Shown piece by piece: positions 49,387 to 60,502 of a stretch of 64,000 nt of DNA. The stretch spans positions 124,001-188,000 of the forward strand of contig NZ_JAJFET010000005.1 of NCBI RefSeq assembly GCF_020707215.1. Direction: 5' to 3'. Source of the stretch: Sphingomonas sp. PL-96. Lineage in GTDB: Bacteria; Pseudomonadota; Alphaproteobacteria; Sphingomonadales; Sphingomonadaceae. Below the pieces are notes generated by a model that ran no database searches, was not told the DNA's origin, and was given only the letters and a program-made list of their open reading frames with translations. Each line of letters begins with the position of its first letter. The first letter of the stretch is position 1. Made by a program: the position numbers and the translations under genes.

Positions 49387-50823
49387 CTATCCGAACGCCG
49401 GTAGCCGCAGCCTCACCAGCAGCCCGCCCAGGTCCTCGCTCTCTTCCAGCGTGACCGTGCCCTCATAGATTTCGGCCACATCGCGCACGATGGCGAGCCC
49501 GAGCCCGGTGCCGGGCTTGCCGCTGTCGAGCCGGACACCGCGATCGAAGATGCGCTGGCGGTCCGCCTCGGGGATGCCGACGCCATCGTCCTCGACCATG
49601 ATTTCCGCAAAGCCCATGTCGGCGCGCACCGTCACGAACACGCTGCCCCCACCATATTTGGCGGCATTCTCGACCAGGTTGCCCAGAATCTCGTCCAGGT
49701 CCTGCCGTTCGATGCGCGCGACGAGGTCGCGAGCGCCGTCCACGTCGACGCGGACATTCGGATACAGCCGGCTGACCGCGCGCTCCACCGCCTCGACCGA
49801 GGGCCACACTTCGGAGCGGCTATGGGCGCTTCCCCGCCGCCCGACGGCGCGGGCACGGGCGAGATGATGGTCGACCTGCCGGCGCATCGTGCGCGCCTCG
49901 CGGATCACGGTGTCGACCAGATCGTCCTGCCCGGCGGCGGCGGCGTTCATGATGACGGTCAGCGGCGTCTTCAGCGCATGGGCCAGGTTGCCGGCGTGGC
50001 GCCGCGCTTCCTCCGCCTGCCGATCGTTATGCTCGACCAGCGCGTTGAGTTCCTCGACCATCGGCGCCACTTCGGCCGGCATCGATCCTTCCAGCCGAGC
50101 CGCCTCGCCGCTGCGCAGCCGCGCGATCGCATAGCGCAGCTTGCGCAAGGGAAGCAGGCCATACCACGTCTGCAACGCGGCCATCACGATCAGGCCGAGG
50201 CCGAGCAGCAGGAAGCTGCGCACCAGCGTGCGGCGCAGCACCAGGATCTGCTCGTCCAGAACGATGCGCGACTCCGCTACCTGGAACCGCCAGCGTACCG
50301 GGGACCCCGGCAACGTCAGGTCCCGTTCCGCGATGCGCAGCTTCTCGTCCGGGAAGGCATCACTATTATAGGTGCGGATATCCTTGTGCCGCGGTCCACC
50401 AACGGGCAGCTTGCGATCCCACAGCGAGCGCGACGGGAACGGCTCAAACCCCTTGCCGTTCACCTGCCAGTAGAGGCCGGAGCCCGGCTCCAGGAAGCGC
50501 TGGTCGTTCAACTCGCGATCGAACACGACCTCGCCCTCGGGCCCGATCTGCGCGGACACGATCATCGAGCTCAGCAGATAGTCGAGCTGGTCGTCGAAGT
50601 TGCGGGTGATGGCAGAGGTGAGCACCCGGTCGAGCGCATAACCGCCGCCCGACAGCAGCAGCAGGATCCACGCCGCCGCGATCAGGATCATGCGGCGGCT
50701 GAGCGACCCCGTCACGCGCACATAGCTGCGCGGCCGTGGGTCGTTCGGCCCCGGCTGCACCGGCGTCGCCGCCTTGTCGTGCCGCGCGGCCCAGGTGTCG
50801 AGCAGTCCGCCCCAGGGTTTCAT
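49387..50823 (-). CDS. Sensor histidine kinase (PhoQ-like)
   Basis: A 478-residue inner-membrane kinase: helix 1 (about 46-66), periplasmic domain (67-180), helix 2 (about 183-205) then linker, dimerisation helix with phospho-His in NLAHALKTPL, and the ATPase core (NLVENAAKYG N box, EDDGVGIP, GTGLGLAIV). It starts 39 bp after the response regulator stop and is coded last in a PepSY-regulator-kinase operon. The signal sensed is unknown. Confidence 0.9.
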   Translation of the reverse strand: MKPWGGLLDTWAARHDKAATPVQPGPNDPRPRSYVRVTGSLSRRMILIAAAWILLLLSGGGYALDRVLTSAITRNFDDQLDYLLSSMIVSAQIGPEGEVVFDRELNDQRFLEPGSGLYWQVNGKGFEPFPSRSLWDRKLPVGGPRHKDIRTYNSDAFPDEKLRIAERDLTLPGSPVRWRFQVAESRIVLDEQILVLRRTLVRSFLLLGLGLIVMAALQTWYGLLPLRKLRYAIARLRSGEAARLEGSMPAEVAPMVEELNALVEHNDRQAEEARRHAGNLAHALKTPLTVIMNAAAAGQDDLVDTVIREARTMRRQVDHHLARARAVGRRGSAHSRSEVWPSVEAVERAVSRLYPNVRVDVDGARDLVARIERQDLDEILGNLVENAAKYGGGSVFVTVRADMGFAEIMVEDDGVGIPEADRQRIFDRGVRLDSGKPGTGLGLAIVRDVAEIYEGTVTLEESEDLGGLLVRLRLPAFG

Positions 50824-50862
50824 CGCGCCGCCACCGTCACCGGTCGTCGATCCGGCTGCGCG

Positions 50863-51543
50863 TCAAACCGTCGGCGCGGGCGCGCCCGGCTCGTCGAGGC
50901 TGTAGCCCAGACCCCGGATCGTGGTGATCACGTCAGTGCCCAGCTTCTTGCGGATGCGGGTGACGAACACCTCGATCGTGTTCGAATCGCGGTCGAAGTC
51001 CTGGTCGTAGATGTGCTCGATCAGCTCGGTGCGGCTGACGACCTTGCCCTTGTGGTGGATCAGGTAGCTGAGCAGCTTATACTCCTGCGCGGTCAGCTTC
51101 ACCGGCTCGCCCGCCTTGGTGACCTTGCCCGATCGGGTATCGAGGCGGATGTCGCCCGCGTTCAGCTCGGCCGAGGCATTGCCCGAGGCGCGACGGATGA
51201 GCGCGCGCAGGCGGGCGATCAGCTCTTCGGTCTGGAACGGCTTGGCAACATAGTCGTCGGCGCCCGCATCGAGCCCGGCGACCTTGTCGGACCAGCTGTC
51301 GCGCGCGGTCAGCACCAGCACCGGCGCGGTGCGGCCTTCCTTGCGCCAGCGGTCGAGCACGGTCAGCCCGTCGACCTCAGGCAGGCCCAGGTCGAGGATG
51401 ATCGCGTCATAGGTTTCGGTAGAGCCCAGGAAATGCCCTTCCTCGCCATCGGTGGCGAGGTCCACGGCATAGCCGGCGCCTTCCAGCGTGGCCCGCAGCT
51501 GCCGGCCCAGATTCGGTTCGTCCTCGACGATCAGAACGCGCAT
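50863..51543 (-). CDS. OmpR/PhoP-family response regulator
   Basis: Two-component DNA-binding regulator, 226 residues. Receiver: MRVLIVEDEPNLGRQL, phospho-Asp in IILDLGLPEVDG, VLTARD and KPFQTEELIARL. The C-terminal winged helix has TAQEYKLLSYLIHHKGKVVSR and IEVFVTRIRKKLG. ATG at 51543 has AAAGGG five bases upstream, better than the GTG at 51549. Partner kinase is downstream. Confidence 0.93.
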   Translation of the reverse strand: MRVLIVEDEPNLGRQLRATLEGAGYAVDLATDGEEGHFLGSTETYDAIILDLGLPEVDGLTVLDRWRKEGRTAPVLVLTARDSWSDKVAGLDAGADDYVAKPFQTEELIARLRALIRRASGNASAELNAGDIRLDTRSGKVTKAGEPVKLTAQEYKLLSYLIHHKGKVVSRTELIEHIYDQDFDRDSNTIEVFVTRIRKKLGTDVITTIRGLGYSLDEPGAPAPTV

Positions 51544-51564
51544 TTTCACCCTTTCGCGAAGGCT

Positions 51565-51894
51565 CTATTGTCCCGTCCGGCCGACGATCTCGCCCGTGCG
51601 GCCGTCGACGTCGACCCAGATCACGGCTCCATCGCGCAGGAACTTGAGCGTGTAAATGGCGGTGCCGGCGTCAAAGTCGAAGCCCAGATATTGTGCGCCG
51701 CGCATCCTGCCGGTGACGCGGCGCTCGATGTCGCGCAGCGGCAGGATCTTGCCCTGCTTGCGGCCTTCCATCGCCGCTTCCTGGTCGCTGCGGTGGCGTT
51801 GCATGCCGGCCACGGGGGCCGCATCCACTGCCACAGGCAGCAGCGCACACACGCAAAGACCAGCTCGAACCAACATCCTCATGCTGGTTGGCAT
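51565..51894 (-). CDS. Secreted PepSY-domain protein
   Basis: A 109-residue exported protein: signal peptide to about residue 26 (VDAAP), then a PepSY domain with ILPLRDIERRVTGRM, YLGFDFD and VIWVDVDGRTGEIVG. PepSY proteins often modulate proteases or sensors. It leads the operon 21 bp before the response regulator, and diverges from the ABC-F gene. Confidence 0.82.
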   Translation of the reverse strand: MPTSMRMLVRAGLCVCALLPVAVDAAPVAGMQRHRSDQEAAMEGRKQGKILPLRDIERRVTGRMRGAQYLGFDFDAGTAIYTLKFLRDGAVIWVDVDGRTGEIVGRTGQ

Positions 51895-51992
51895 AGGGGG
51901 AGTGCCTTGAATAGCCTATGAATATGACCGGCCGTGCAAGTGTTGCACGGCGGCAACTTGCCCCACGTGCGGCAGCCGCCTACCTCGCGCCC

Positions 51993-53768
<1,776 letters not shown>

Positions 53769-53893
53769 GGTTCCTGTATCCCTGCGGCGGGATGCGGATC
53801 GGCACGCGCGAAGTCGCTTTACTCAGCGGCGCTGCATCGCAACAATGCCGGCGGCGCCCATGTTCCTCGGGCGCCGCACCCAAGGAAATGCTG

Positions 53894-55858
53894 ATGCGCC
53901 TGCGCCCTGCCCTGCTTGCCGCCCCGATGTTGTTCGCCGCCCTCACCGCACAGGTGGCGCCGCCCGCCCCCAAGGACGTCGACACGCGCGCAGAGGCGAG
54001 CACGGGCGACATTCCACCCAATTTCACCATGCCGACCACCGCGTACAATTATGAGCGGCGCGAGATCATGGTGCCGATGCGCGACGGGGTGAAGCTGCAC
54101 ACCGTCATCATCGTGCCCAAGGGGGCGACCAACGCGCCGATCCTGTTGACGCGCACGCCCTACAACGCCTCGGGCCGCGCCTCGCGCAGCGACAGCCCCA
54201 ACATGCTGTCCGCACTGCCGCAGGGCGACGAGGTGTTCGTGAACGACGGCTATATCCGCGTTTTCCAGGACATTCGCGGCAAGTTCGGTTCCGAAGGCGA
54301 CTATGTCGTCACCCGCCCGGTGATCGGCCCGCTCAACCGCACCAAGGTCGACCATGTCACCGACGCCTATGACACCATCGACTGGCTGGTGAACAAGGCG
54401 AACCTGCCCGAATCCAACGGCCGCGTCGGCATGCTCGGCTCCTCCTACGAGGGGTTCACGGTGGTGATGGCGCTGCTCGGGCCGCACCCGGCACTCAAGG
54501 TCGCAGCACCCCAGAGCCCGATGATCGACGGCTGGATGGGTGACGACTGGTTCCACTATGGCGCGTTCCGCCAGGCGAACATCGGCTGGATCGGGTCGCA
54601 GAGCGGCTTCAAGGGCGCGGGCCAGCAGCCCCCCTCGACCGGCCTCGACGATTACGAAACCTTCCGCCGCATCGGCTCCGCCGGTGCCTGGGCCAAGCAG
54701 TCGGGCTTCGACCAGCTGCCCTTCTGGCGGCGCATGTCGGAGCACCCGGCCTATGATGGCGAGTGGCAGGGCCAGGCGCTCGACAAGATGGTCGCGGCCA
54801 ATCCCTCCAACGTGCCGACGCTCTGGATCCAGGGCCTGTGGGACCAGGAGGACATGTACGGCGCGGTGATGACCTGGGAAGCGCTGAAGGCAAAGGGCAA
54901 GGCGGGGAACAACCACCTGGTCATGGGTCCGTGGCGGCACAGCCAGGTGAACTATGATGGTTCGTCGCTTGGGCCGCTCAACTGGGACGGCGACACTGCG
55001 CTTCAGTTCCGCCGCGACGTGCTGCTGCCCTTCTTCAACCGCTATCTGCGCGACAATGCGCCCGCCTATCAGGCGCCGCCGGTACTGATCTACAACACCG
55101 GGGCCAACCATTGGGACCGGCTCGCCACCTGGCCGCTCGCCTGCGAAAAGGACTGCGCGCAGCCGCTCACGCCGCTCTATCTGCAGGGCAACTACAGCCT
55201 GTCGTTCGGCAAGCCCGCGGGCGGTGCCGACAGCTACGTCTCCGATCCCGCCAAGCCGGTGCCGTACCTCGCCCGGCCGGTGTCCTTCGCCGACTCCGCG
55301 CGGTGGAAGGAGTGGCTGGTGAGCGACCAGCGTTCCGTCGACGGCCGTCCCGACGTGCTGACCTACCAGACCGAGGTGCTGACCGCCCCGACCCGCGTGT
55401 CGGGCGCGCCGATCGCGGACCTGTTCGCCCGCACGAGCGGCACCGACGGCGACTTCGTGGTCAAGGTGATCGACGTCTATCCCGACGAGGTTGCGTCGGA
55501 CCCGAAGATGGGCGGCTACCAGCTGCCGATCGCGCTCGACATCTTCCGCGGCCGCTATCGCGACAGCTTCGAGAAGCCGACCCCGATCCCGGCCAACAAG
55601 GTGCAGCGTTATCGCTTCCGCCTGCCGACGGTGAACCATGTGTTCCAGCCGGGCCACCGCATCATGGTGCAGATCCAGTCGACGCTGTTCCCGCTCTACG
55701 ACCGCAACCCGCAGAAATATGTGCCCAACATCTTCTTCGCCAAGCCCGCCGACTATCAGAAGGCAACCGTGACGATCGAGCACAATGCCGCGTCGCCCAC
55801 CGCCGTATGGCTGCCGGTCGTGCCCGTCGACCAGCCACAGGTTCAGGCGGCGCGCTGA
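53894..55858 (+). CDS. CocE/NonD family hydrolase (alpha-amino-acid ester hydrolase type)
   Basis: Secreted serine hydrolase, 654 residues, with a signal peptide (MRLRPALLAAPMLFAALTAQ). The alpha/beta hydrolase core starts at about residue 55 (MVPMRDGVKLHTVI); nucleophile in GMLGSSYEGF (about residue 188). The C-terminal jelly-roll (SGAPIADLFARTS to VQIQSTLFPLYDR) fits the X-Pro dipeptidyl-peptidase/cocaine esterase superfamily. AAGGA seven bases before ATG 53894 supports that start. Substrate: ester or amide of acyl amino acids, unproven. Confidence 0.88.
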   Translation: MRLRPALLAAPMLFAALTAQVAPPAPKDVDTRAEASTGDIPPNFTMPTTAYNYERREIMVPMRDGVKLHTVIIVPKGATNAPILLTRTPYNASGRASRSDSPNMLSALPQGDEVFVNDGYIRVFQDIRGKFGSEGDYVVTRPVIGPLNRTKVDHVTDAYDTIDWLVNKANLPESNGRVGMLGSSYEGFTVVMALLGPHPALKVAAPQSPMIDGWMGDDWFHYGAFRQANIGWIGSQSGFKGAGQQPPSTGLDDYETFRRIGSAGAWAKQSGFDQLPFWRRMSEHPAYDGEWQGQALDKMVAANPSNVPTLWIQGLWDQEDMYGAVMTWEALKAKGKAGNNHLVMGPWRHSQVNYDGSSLGPLNWDGDTALQFRRDVLLPFFNRYLRDNAPAYQAPPVLIYNTGANHWDRLATWPLACEKDCAQPLTPLYLQGNYSLSFGKPAGGADSYVSDPAKPVPYLARPVSFADSARWKEWLVSDQRSVDGRPDVLTYQTEVLTAPTRVSGAPIADLFARTSGTDGDFVVKVIDVYPDEVASDPKMGGYQLPIALDIFRGRYRDSFEKPTPIPANKVQRYRFRLPTVNHVFQPGHRIMVQIQSTLFPLYDRNPQKYVPNIFFAKPADYQKATVTIEHNAASPTAVWLPVVPVDQPQVQAAR

Positions 55859-56008
55859 TCCGCGCACATCCGCGGCGTGCCCCTGTGCCGCCGCGGATCT
55901 TACATTTTGTGTCTGCGGATCGAACCCGGCGGCGCGGACGTTGCCGAACCGGACGAGATTCAATCGTGTGGAGGACGTGCCGCACGCGGGGCGGGACACA
56001 GGGGGCAC

Positions 56009-56995
56009 ATGCGGGGCGCACGACGGGGCGGGAAATTCGGGCTCGCCGCAGCGGCCACGCTGCTGATCGGCGGCTGTAACCGCCATCAGTCCGCGCTGGC
56101 GCCGTTCGGAGCGGACGCAGCCGACATCCGCAGCCTTACCCTGGTGCTGGTCATCGGCTCGGCTGTGATCCTGGGCGTGCTTGCGCTGCTGTGGGTCATT
56201 GCCGTCCGCGCGCCGGAGGGAAAGCTCACCCACAAAAAGGGCATGCGCCTGGTGCTGGTGCTCGGCGCGCTGGTGCCCACCATCGTCCTCCTGGCGCTGC
56301 TGCTTTATGCGCTGCCGATGATGCGCCCGCGCACCGCCACGCCAGCCGACCTGCGCATCACCGTGACGGGCGAGCAATTCTGGTGGCGCGTCGCGTATCA
56401 GCCGACCGGCACGCCACCGGTGGTCGCGGCCAATGAAGTGCGCATCCCCGTCGGGCGCACGGTCGTGTTCCGCCTGGAGGCACAGGACGTGATCCACAGC
56501 TTCTGGATCCCGGGCCTTGCCGGCAAGATGGACATGATCCCCGGCCGCACCAACGAACTGGTGGTCCGCGCCGACAAGGCCGGTCGCTACCGCGGCGCCT
56601 GCACCGAATTCTGCGGGCTGTCGCACGCGCTGATGGCGTTCGACGTCGTGGCGATGGAGCCCGCCGCCTTTGATCGCTGGATCGCCACCCAGCGCCGGCC
56701 CGCACCCGCCGCCCGCCGTGACGCGGCGGCCTACGCCCTGTTCGACAGCTATGGCTGCGCCGGCTGCCATGCGATCCGCGGCACGCCGGCGACCGCCACC
56801 ATCGGCCCGGACCTCACTCACTTCGGCGGCCGCCCGACCGTCGCCGCCGGCACGCTGCCGATGGAGACGGAGGCGATCGCCCGCTTCATCCGCATGCCGG
56901 CCGAAACCAAGCCCGGCGTGCGCATGCCCGCCTTCCCGCACATGCCGCCGGACGATGCCCGTCGTCTCGCCACCTATCTGCAAGGCCTGAAATGA
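56009..56995 (+). CDS. Cytochrome c oxidase subunit II with fused cytochrome c domain
   Basis: A 328-residue lipoprotein-type subunit II. N-terminal signal with lipobox LIGGC, two membrane helices (about 45-70 and 85-105), a CuA cupredoxin domain with ligands in DVIHSFW and CTEFCGLSHALM, then a C-terminal haem c domain with CAGCH and axial Met (VRMPAF). This is the caa3 arrangement, in which the haem c feeds CuA. AGGGGGC before ATG 56009. Its stop overlaps subunit I (ATGA). Confidence 0.93.
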   Translation: MRGARRGGKFGLAAAATLLIGGCNRHQSALAPFGADAADIRSLTLVLVIGSAVILGVLALLWVIAVRAPEGKLTHKKGMRLVLVLGALVPTIVLLALLLYALPMMRPRTATPADLRITVTGEQFWWRVAYQPTGTPPVVAANEVRIPVGRTVVFRLEAQDVIHSFWIPGLAGKMDMIPGRTNELVVRADKAGRYRGACTEFCGLSHALMAFDVVAMEPAAFDRWIATQRRPAPAARRDAAAYALFDSYGCAGCHAIRGTPATATIGPDLTHFGGRPTVAAGTLPMETEAIARFIRMPAETKPGVRMPAFPHMPPDDARRLATYLQGLK

Positions 56996-59517
56996 CCGCC
57001 GACGCCCAGAACGATCCTGCCGTCCGCCGGGCGCAGGAGGAACGGCTGCGCGCCGTGTGGGATGCGCCCAAGGGCTGGTTCTTCCGCTGGACCGACTGCA
57101 ACAACAACCGCGTCGGCAACTGGTATGTCTCCACCGCCTTTGCCTTCATGCTGTTCGCGGGCGTGCTGGCGCTGATCATGCGCACCCAGCTGGCGGTGCC
57201 CGAGAACGATCTCGTCTCCGCCTCGACCTTCAACCAGCTATTCACGCTGCACGGGTCGATGATGATGTTCCTGTTCGCCGTGCCGATGTTCGAGGCGGTG
57301 TCGATCATCCTGCTGCCGAGCCTGTTGGCCGCGCGCGACCTGCCGTTCCCCAGGCTTTCGGCATTCGGCTATTGGAGCTTCCTGATCGGCGGCGTGTTCG
57401 TTTCCGGCTCGATCTTCTTCAACGTGGCGCCCGATGGCGGGTGGTTCATGTACCCGCCGCTCACCACCCGCAGCGACTTGTCCGGGCTGGGCGCCGACAT
57501 CTGGATGCTGGGCCTGTCCTTCATCGAAGTGTCGTCGGTGGCCGCCGCCGTCGAGCTGATCGTCGGCGTGCTCAAGTGCCGACCGCCGGGCATGCGCCTC
57601 AACCTCATGCCGCTCTATGCCTGGTACATTCTGGTCGTCGCGGTGATGATCCTGTTCGCCTTCCCGCCGCTGATCGCGGGCGACGTGCTGTTCGAGATGG
57701 AGCGACTGCTCGACTGGCCGTTCTTTGACGCGGCGCGCGGCGGCGATCCGCTGCTGTGGCAGCACCTGTTCTGGATTTTCGGTCATCCGGAGGTGTACAT
57801 CATCTTCCTGCCGTCAATCGCGCTGTTCGCGATGCTGGTGCCGACGTTCGCGCGCCGGCACCTGCTGGGCTATCCGTGGATCGTGCTGGCGGCGGTGGGC
57901 ACTGCCTTCCTCAGCTTCGGCCTGTGGGTCCACCACATGTTCGCGACCGGCCTGCCCAAGATCAGCCTGGCCTTCTTCTCGGCCGCATCCGAAGCGGTGG
58001 TGATCCCGACCGGCGTGCAGATCTTCTGCTTCCTGGCGACGCTGTGGGCGGGGCGAGTCACCTGGTCGACGCCGCTGCTCTATGCGACCGGCAGCCTCGC
58101 CATCTTCGTGATCGGCGGCCTGACCGGCGTCATGGTCGCGGTCGTGCCGTTCGACTGGCAGGCGCACGACACCTATTTCGTCGTCGCGCACCTCCATTAC
58201 GTGCTGATCGGCGGCACGCTGCTGCCGCTCTTCGCCGGCCTCTACTACTACTGGCCGCTGGTGACGGGGAAGAAGCTGTCGGACCGGCTGGGGCGGATCG
58301 CCTTCTGGTTCATGTTCGTCGGGGCCAACCTCACCTTCTTCCCGATGCATCTGTCGGGCCTGCTCGGGATGCCGCGCCGCGTCTTCACCTATCCCGAGGA
58401 GCTCGGCATCGGCGGACTCAATCTCGCCTCGACGCTGGGTGCCTATCTGTTCGCCACCGGCGTCGGCATCGTCGTGGTCGATCTCTGCCTGTCGCCCCGC
58501 CGCACGCTCGCGGAGCGCAACCCGTGGCGCGCCGGCACGCTCGAGTGGCTGACGCTACCAAATGCAGAGAATTGGGGCGTCCGCTCGGTGCCGCTGATCG
58601 AAAGCCGCTACCCGATCTGGGACCAGCCCGGCTTTGTGCAAAAGGTCGACGAGGGCCGCTTCTTCCTCCCCGATGCCGAGGAAGGCCGTCGCGAGACGAT
58701 CATCACCACCGTGCTCGACGCGCGACCGCTGCAGGTCGTCCGCCTCGGCACGCCCAGCGTCAAGCCCATGCTGACCGCCGCCGCCCTCGGCGGCGTCTTC
58801 ATCCTCACCACCTACCACCTCTATTGGCTGGCGCTGCTGTCGGGCTTCGCGACGCTCGCCATGGTGCTCGCCTGGCTGTGGACCGGCACCGCCGAGATCC
58901 CCGAAAAGCCGTGCAAGCCGATCGGCCACGGGCTGGAGCTGCCGCTCTATGTCTCAGGCCCGTCCTCGGCCGGCTGGTGGGCGATGTTCATCACCATGAT
59001 GGCGGACGCGACGGCGTTCTCCGGGCTGGTGTTCGGCTATTATTTCTACTGGACCGTGCATCCCGAGTTCCCGCCGAGCGGACCGGGCTTCGACGGTCCC
59101 GGCGTCACCTGGCCGATGGTGGCGATGGCGCTGACGCTTGTCAGCTGGGCCGCGACGGTGGCGGCGCGCGAAGTCCATGCCCGCGGCGGCGTCGCTGCCG
59201 GGCGGCTGTTGCTGGTCGTGGGCGCGATCGCCTCGCTGGCCGGGCTCGTGGCAGGGCTCGCGGGACCGTGGACCACCGGACTCGATCCGACGCAGCATGT
59301 CTATCCGGCGATCGTGTGGACGCTGGCGATCTGGACCGCCGCGCACAACGGCATCGGCGTCATCATGCAGCTCTACACCTTCGCGCGCAGCCTCGCCGGG
59401 CGGATGACCCCCGCGCATGACGCCGATCTGCACAACATCACGGTCTACCAGCACTTCCTCGCGCTCACCGCCGTCGTCACCTACTTGACGATCGGCCTGT
59501 TCCCGGAGGTTGCATGA
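56992..59517 (+). CDS. Cytochrome c oxidase subunit I-III fusion
   Basis: An 841-residue haem-copper oxidase: residues 1-560 are subunit I with haem ligands (TLHGSMMM, VAHLHYVLIGG), CuB histidines (GHPEVY, WVHHMF) and cross-linked Tyr in GHPEVY; residues 600-841 are subunit III. The D-pathway entry Asp (RDLPFPR) and the Glu of GHPEVY are conserved. The asparagines near the D entry are replaced, and the K-pathway lysine of IPTGIKVF is Gln (IPTGVQIF). It is the core of the alternative oxidase operon. Confidence 0.92.
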   Translation: MTADAQNDPAVRRAQEERLRAVWDAPKGWFFRWTDCNNNRVGNWYVSTAFAFMLFAGVLALIMRTQLAVPENDLVSASTFNQLFTLHGSMMMFLFAVPMFEAVSIILLPSLLAARDLPFPRLSAFGYWSFLIGGVFVSGSIFFNVAPDGGWFMYPPLTTRSDLSGLGADIWMLGLSFIEVSSVAAAVELIVGVLKCRPPGMRLNLMPLYAWYILVVAVMILFAFPPLIAGDVLFEMERLLDWPFFDAARGGDPLLWQHLFWIFGHPEVYIIFLPSIALFAMLVPTFARRHLLGYPWIVLAAVGTAFLSFGLWVHHMFATGLPKISLAFFSAASEAVVIPTGVQIFCFLATLWAGRVTWSTPLLYATGSLAIFVIGGLTGVMVAVVPFDWQAHDTYFVVAHLHYVLIGGTLLPLFAGLYYYWPLVTGKKLSDRLGRIAFWFMFVGANLTFFPMHLSGLLGMPRRVFTYPEELGIGGLNLASTLGAYLFATGVGIVVVDLCLSPRRTLAERNPWRAGTLEWLTLPNAENWGVRSVPLIESRYPIWDQPGFVQKVDEGRFFLPDAEEGRRETIITTVLDARPLQVVRLGTPSVKPMLTAAALGGVFILTTYHLYWLALLSGFATLAMVLAWLWTGTAEIPEKPCKPIGHGLELPLYVSGPSSAGWWAMFITMMADATAFSGLVFGYYFYWTVHPEFPPSGPGFDGPGVTWPMVAMALTLVSWAATVAAREVHARGGVAAGRLLLVVGAIASLAGLVAGLAGPWTTGLDPTQHVYPAIVWTLAIWTAAHNGIGVIMQLYTFARSLAGRMTPAHDADLHNITVYQHFLALTAVVTYLTIGLFPEVA

Positions 59518-59894
59518 AACGCGGCCTGGCCGATCGCGTCCGCGCGCTGCGCGTCACGCTGTGGACGCTGATCGTCCCGCCCGCGCTTTGGGCAGCGCAC
59601 TTCCTGTTCTCCTACATCTGGGCAGCGGTGACCTGCGCAAAGACGGGCAGCTTCGCGAAATATCCGGTCCTGTTCATCGTCTGCACCGCGATCGCGCTGG
59701 CGCTGATCGCGGCTGCGGGCATCGTCGCACACATCCAGTCGGCGACTCCGGGCGACCCACCGCCGCACGAGGGGGGCACCGACAGTGACCGCATCCGCTT
59801 CCTGGCCAAGGCGACCCTGCTGCTGTCGGGCCTGAGCTTTGCCGGGGTGGTGTTCACCGCCGTTCCCGTGATCTTCCTCCAGGATTGCCGATGA
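59514..59894 (+). CDS. Small membrane protein of the oxidase operon
   Basis: A 126-residue membrane protein with three helices (about 14-37, 49-72, 96-122) and short polar ends. Its start overlaps the oxidase fusion (ATGA) and its stop overlaps ctaG (ATGA). I do not recognise it beyond resemblance in position to CoxP of rhizobial coxMNOP clusters; it could be an assembly or small structural subunit. Confidence 0.75.
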   Translation: MKRGLADRVRALRVTLWTLIVPPALWAAHFLFSYIWAAVTCAKTGSFAKYPVLFIVCTAIALALIAAAGIVAHIQSATPGDPPPHEGGTDSDRIRFLAKATLLLSGLSFAGVVFTAVPVIFLQDCR

Positions 59895-60502
59895 GGCGCA
59901 CAAGCCTTGCCGCAGGCGTCGCCACGCTGCTGCTGTCCTGGGTGCTGTCCGCCCTTGGGCTCGGCATGGTCGGGCATATGGCCGGCCACATGATCGCGGT
60001 TGCCGTCTCCGCCCCGCTGCTCGCCTGGGGCCTGGGCGGCACGCGCTTCGACCTGGCGCGTATCGCGCCGCAGCTCCTGCATCCGCTCGCCATGTCGGTT
60101 GTCGAGCTGGGCGTGGTGTGGGGCTGGCACCTGCCGGCGCTGCGCGCGCTTGCCGATACCAATCCGCTGTGGCTCGCGCTGGAGCAGGCGAGCTTCCTTG
60201 CCGCCGGCGTGCTGCTGTGGGCGGCGGTGCTCGGCGCCGGGGGAGAGCGGCGGATGCGCGGCATTGGCGCGCTGCTGCTCACCTCGATGCACATGACGCT
60301 GCTGGGCGCGCTGATCGGCCTTGCCCCGCGCCCGCTGTATCCGATGATGGCGATGCACGGCGCAATGGCCGGGCTTGATCCGCTGGAGGACCAGCAACTC
60401 GGCGGCGTCGTCATGCTGCTGATCGGCGGCGCCAGCTATTTCCTGGGCGCGCTCGCGCTCTTGGGCGGACTGGTGCGGCAGCGAGAGGAGGCACGCGCAT
60501 GA
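59891..60502 (+). CDS. ctaG: Cytochrome c oxidase assembly protein, CtaG (caa3 type)
   Basis: A 203-residue polytopic protein with about six helices and His/Met-rich segments (VGHMAGHM, TSMHMTLLGAL, MAMHGAMAG) suited to copper handling. It matches the caa3-type CtaG family found in oxidase clusters, unrelated to Cox11. Stop overlaps the cytochrome c gene (ATGA). Confidence 0.82.
   Translation: MRRTSLAAGVATLLLSWVLSALGLGMVGHMAGHMIAVAVSAPLLAWGLGGTRFDLARIAPQLLHPLAMSVVELGVVWGWHLPALRALADTNPLWLALEQASFLAAGVLLWAAVLGAGGERRMRGIGALLLTSMHMTLLGALIGLAPRPLYPMMAMHGAMAGLDPLEDQQLGGVVMLLIGGASYFLGALALLGGLVRQREEARA

Noticed and set aside
53819..56983. 1054-codon minus-strand open frame over CocE and subunit II
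   Set aside because: Antisense to two well-identified genes; long stop-free antisense frames are expected at this GC content.
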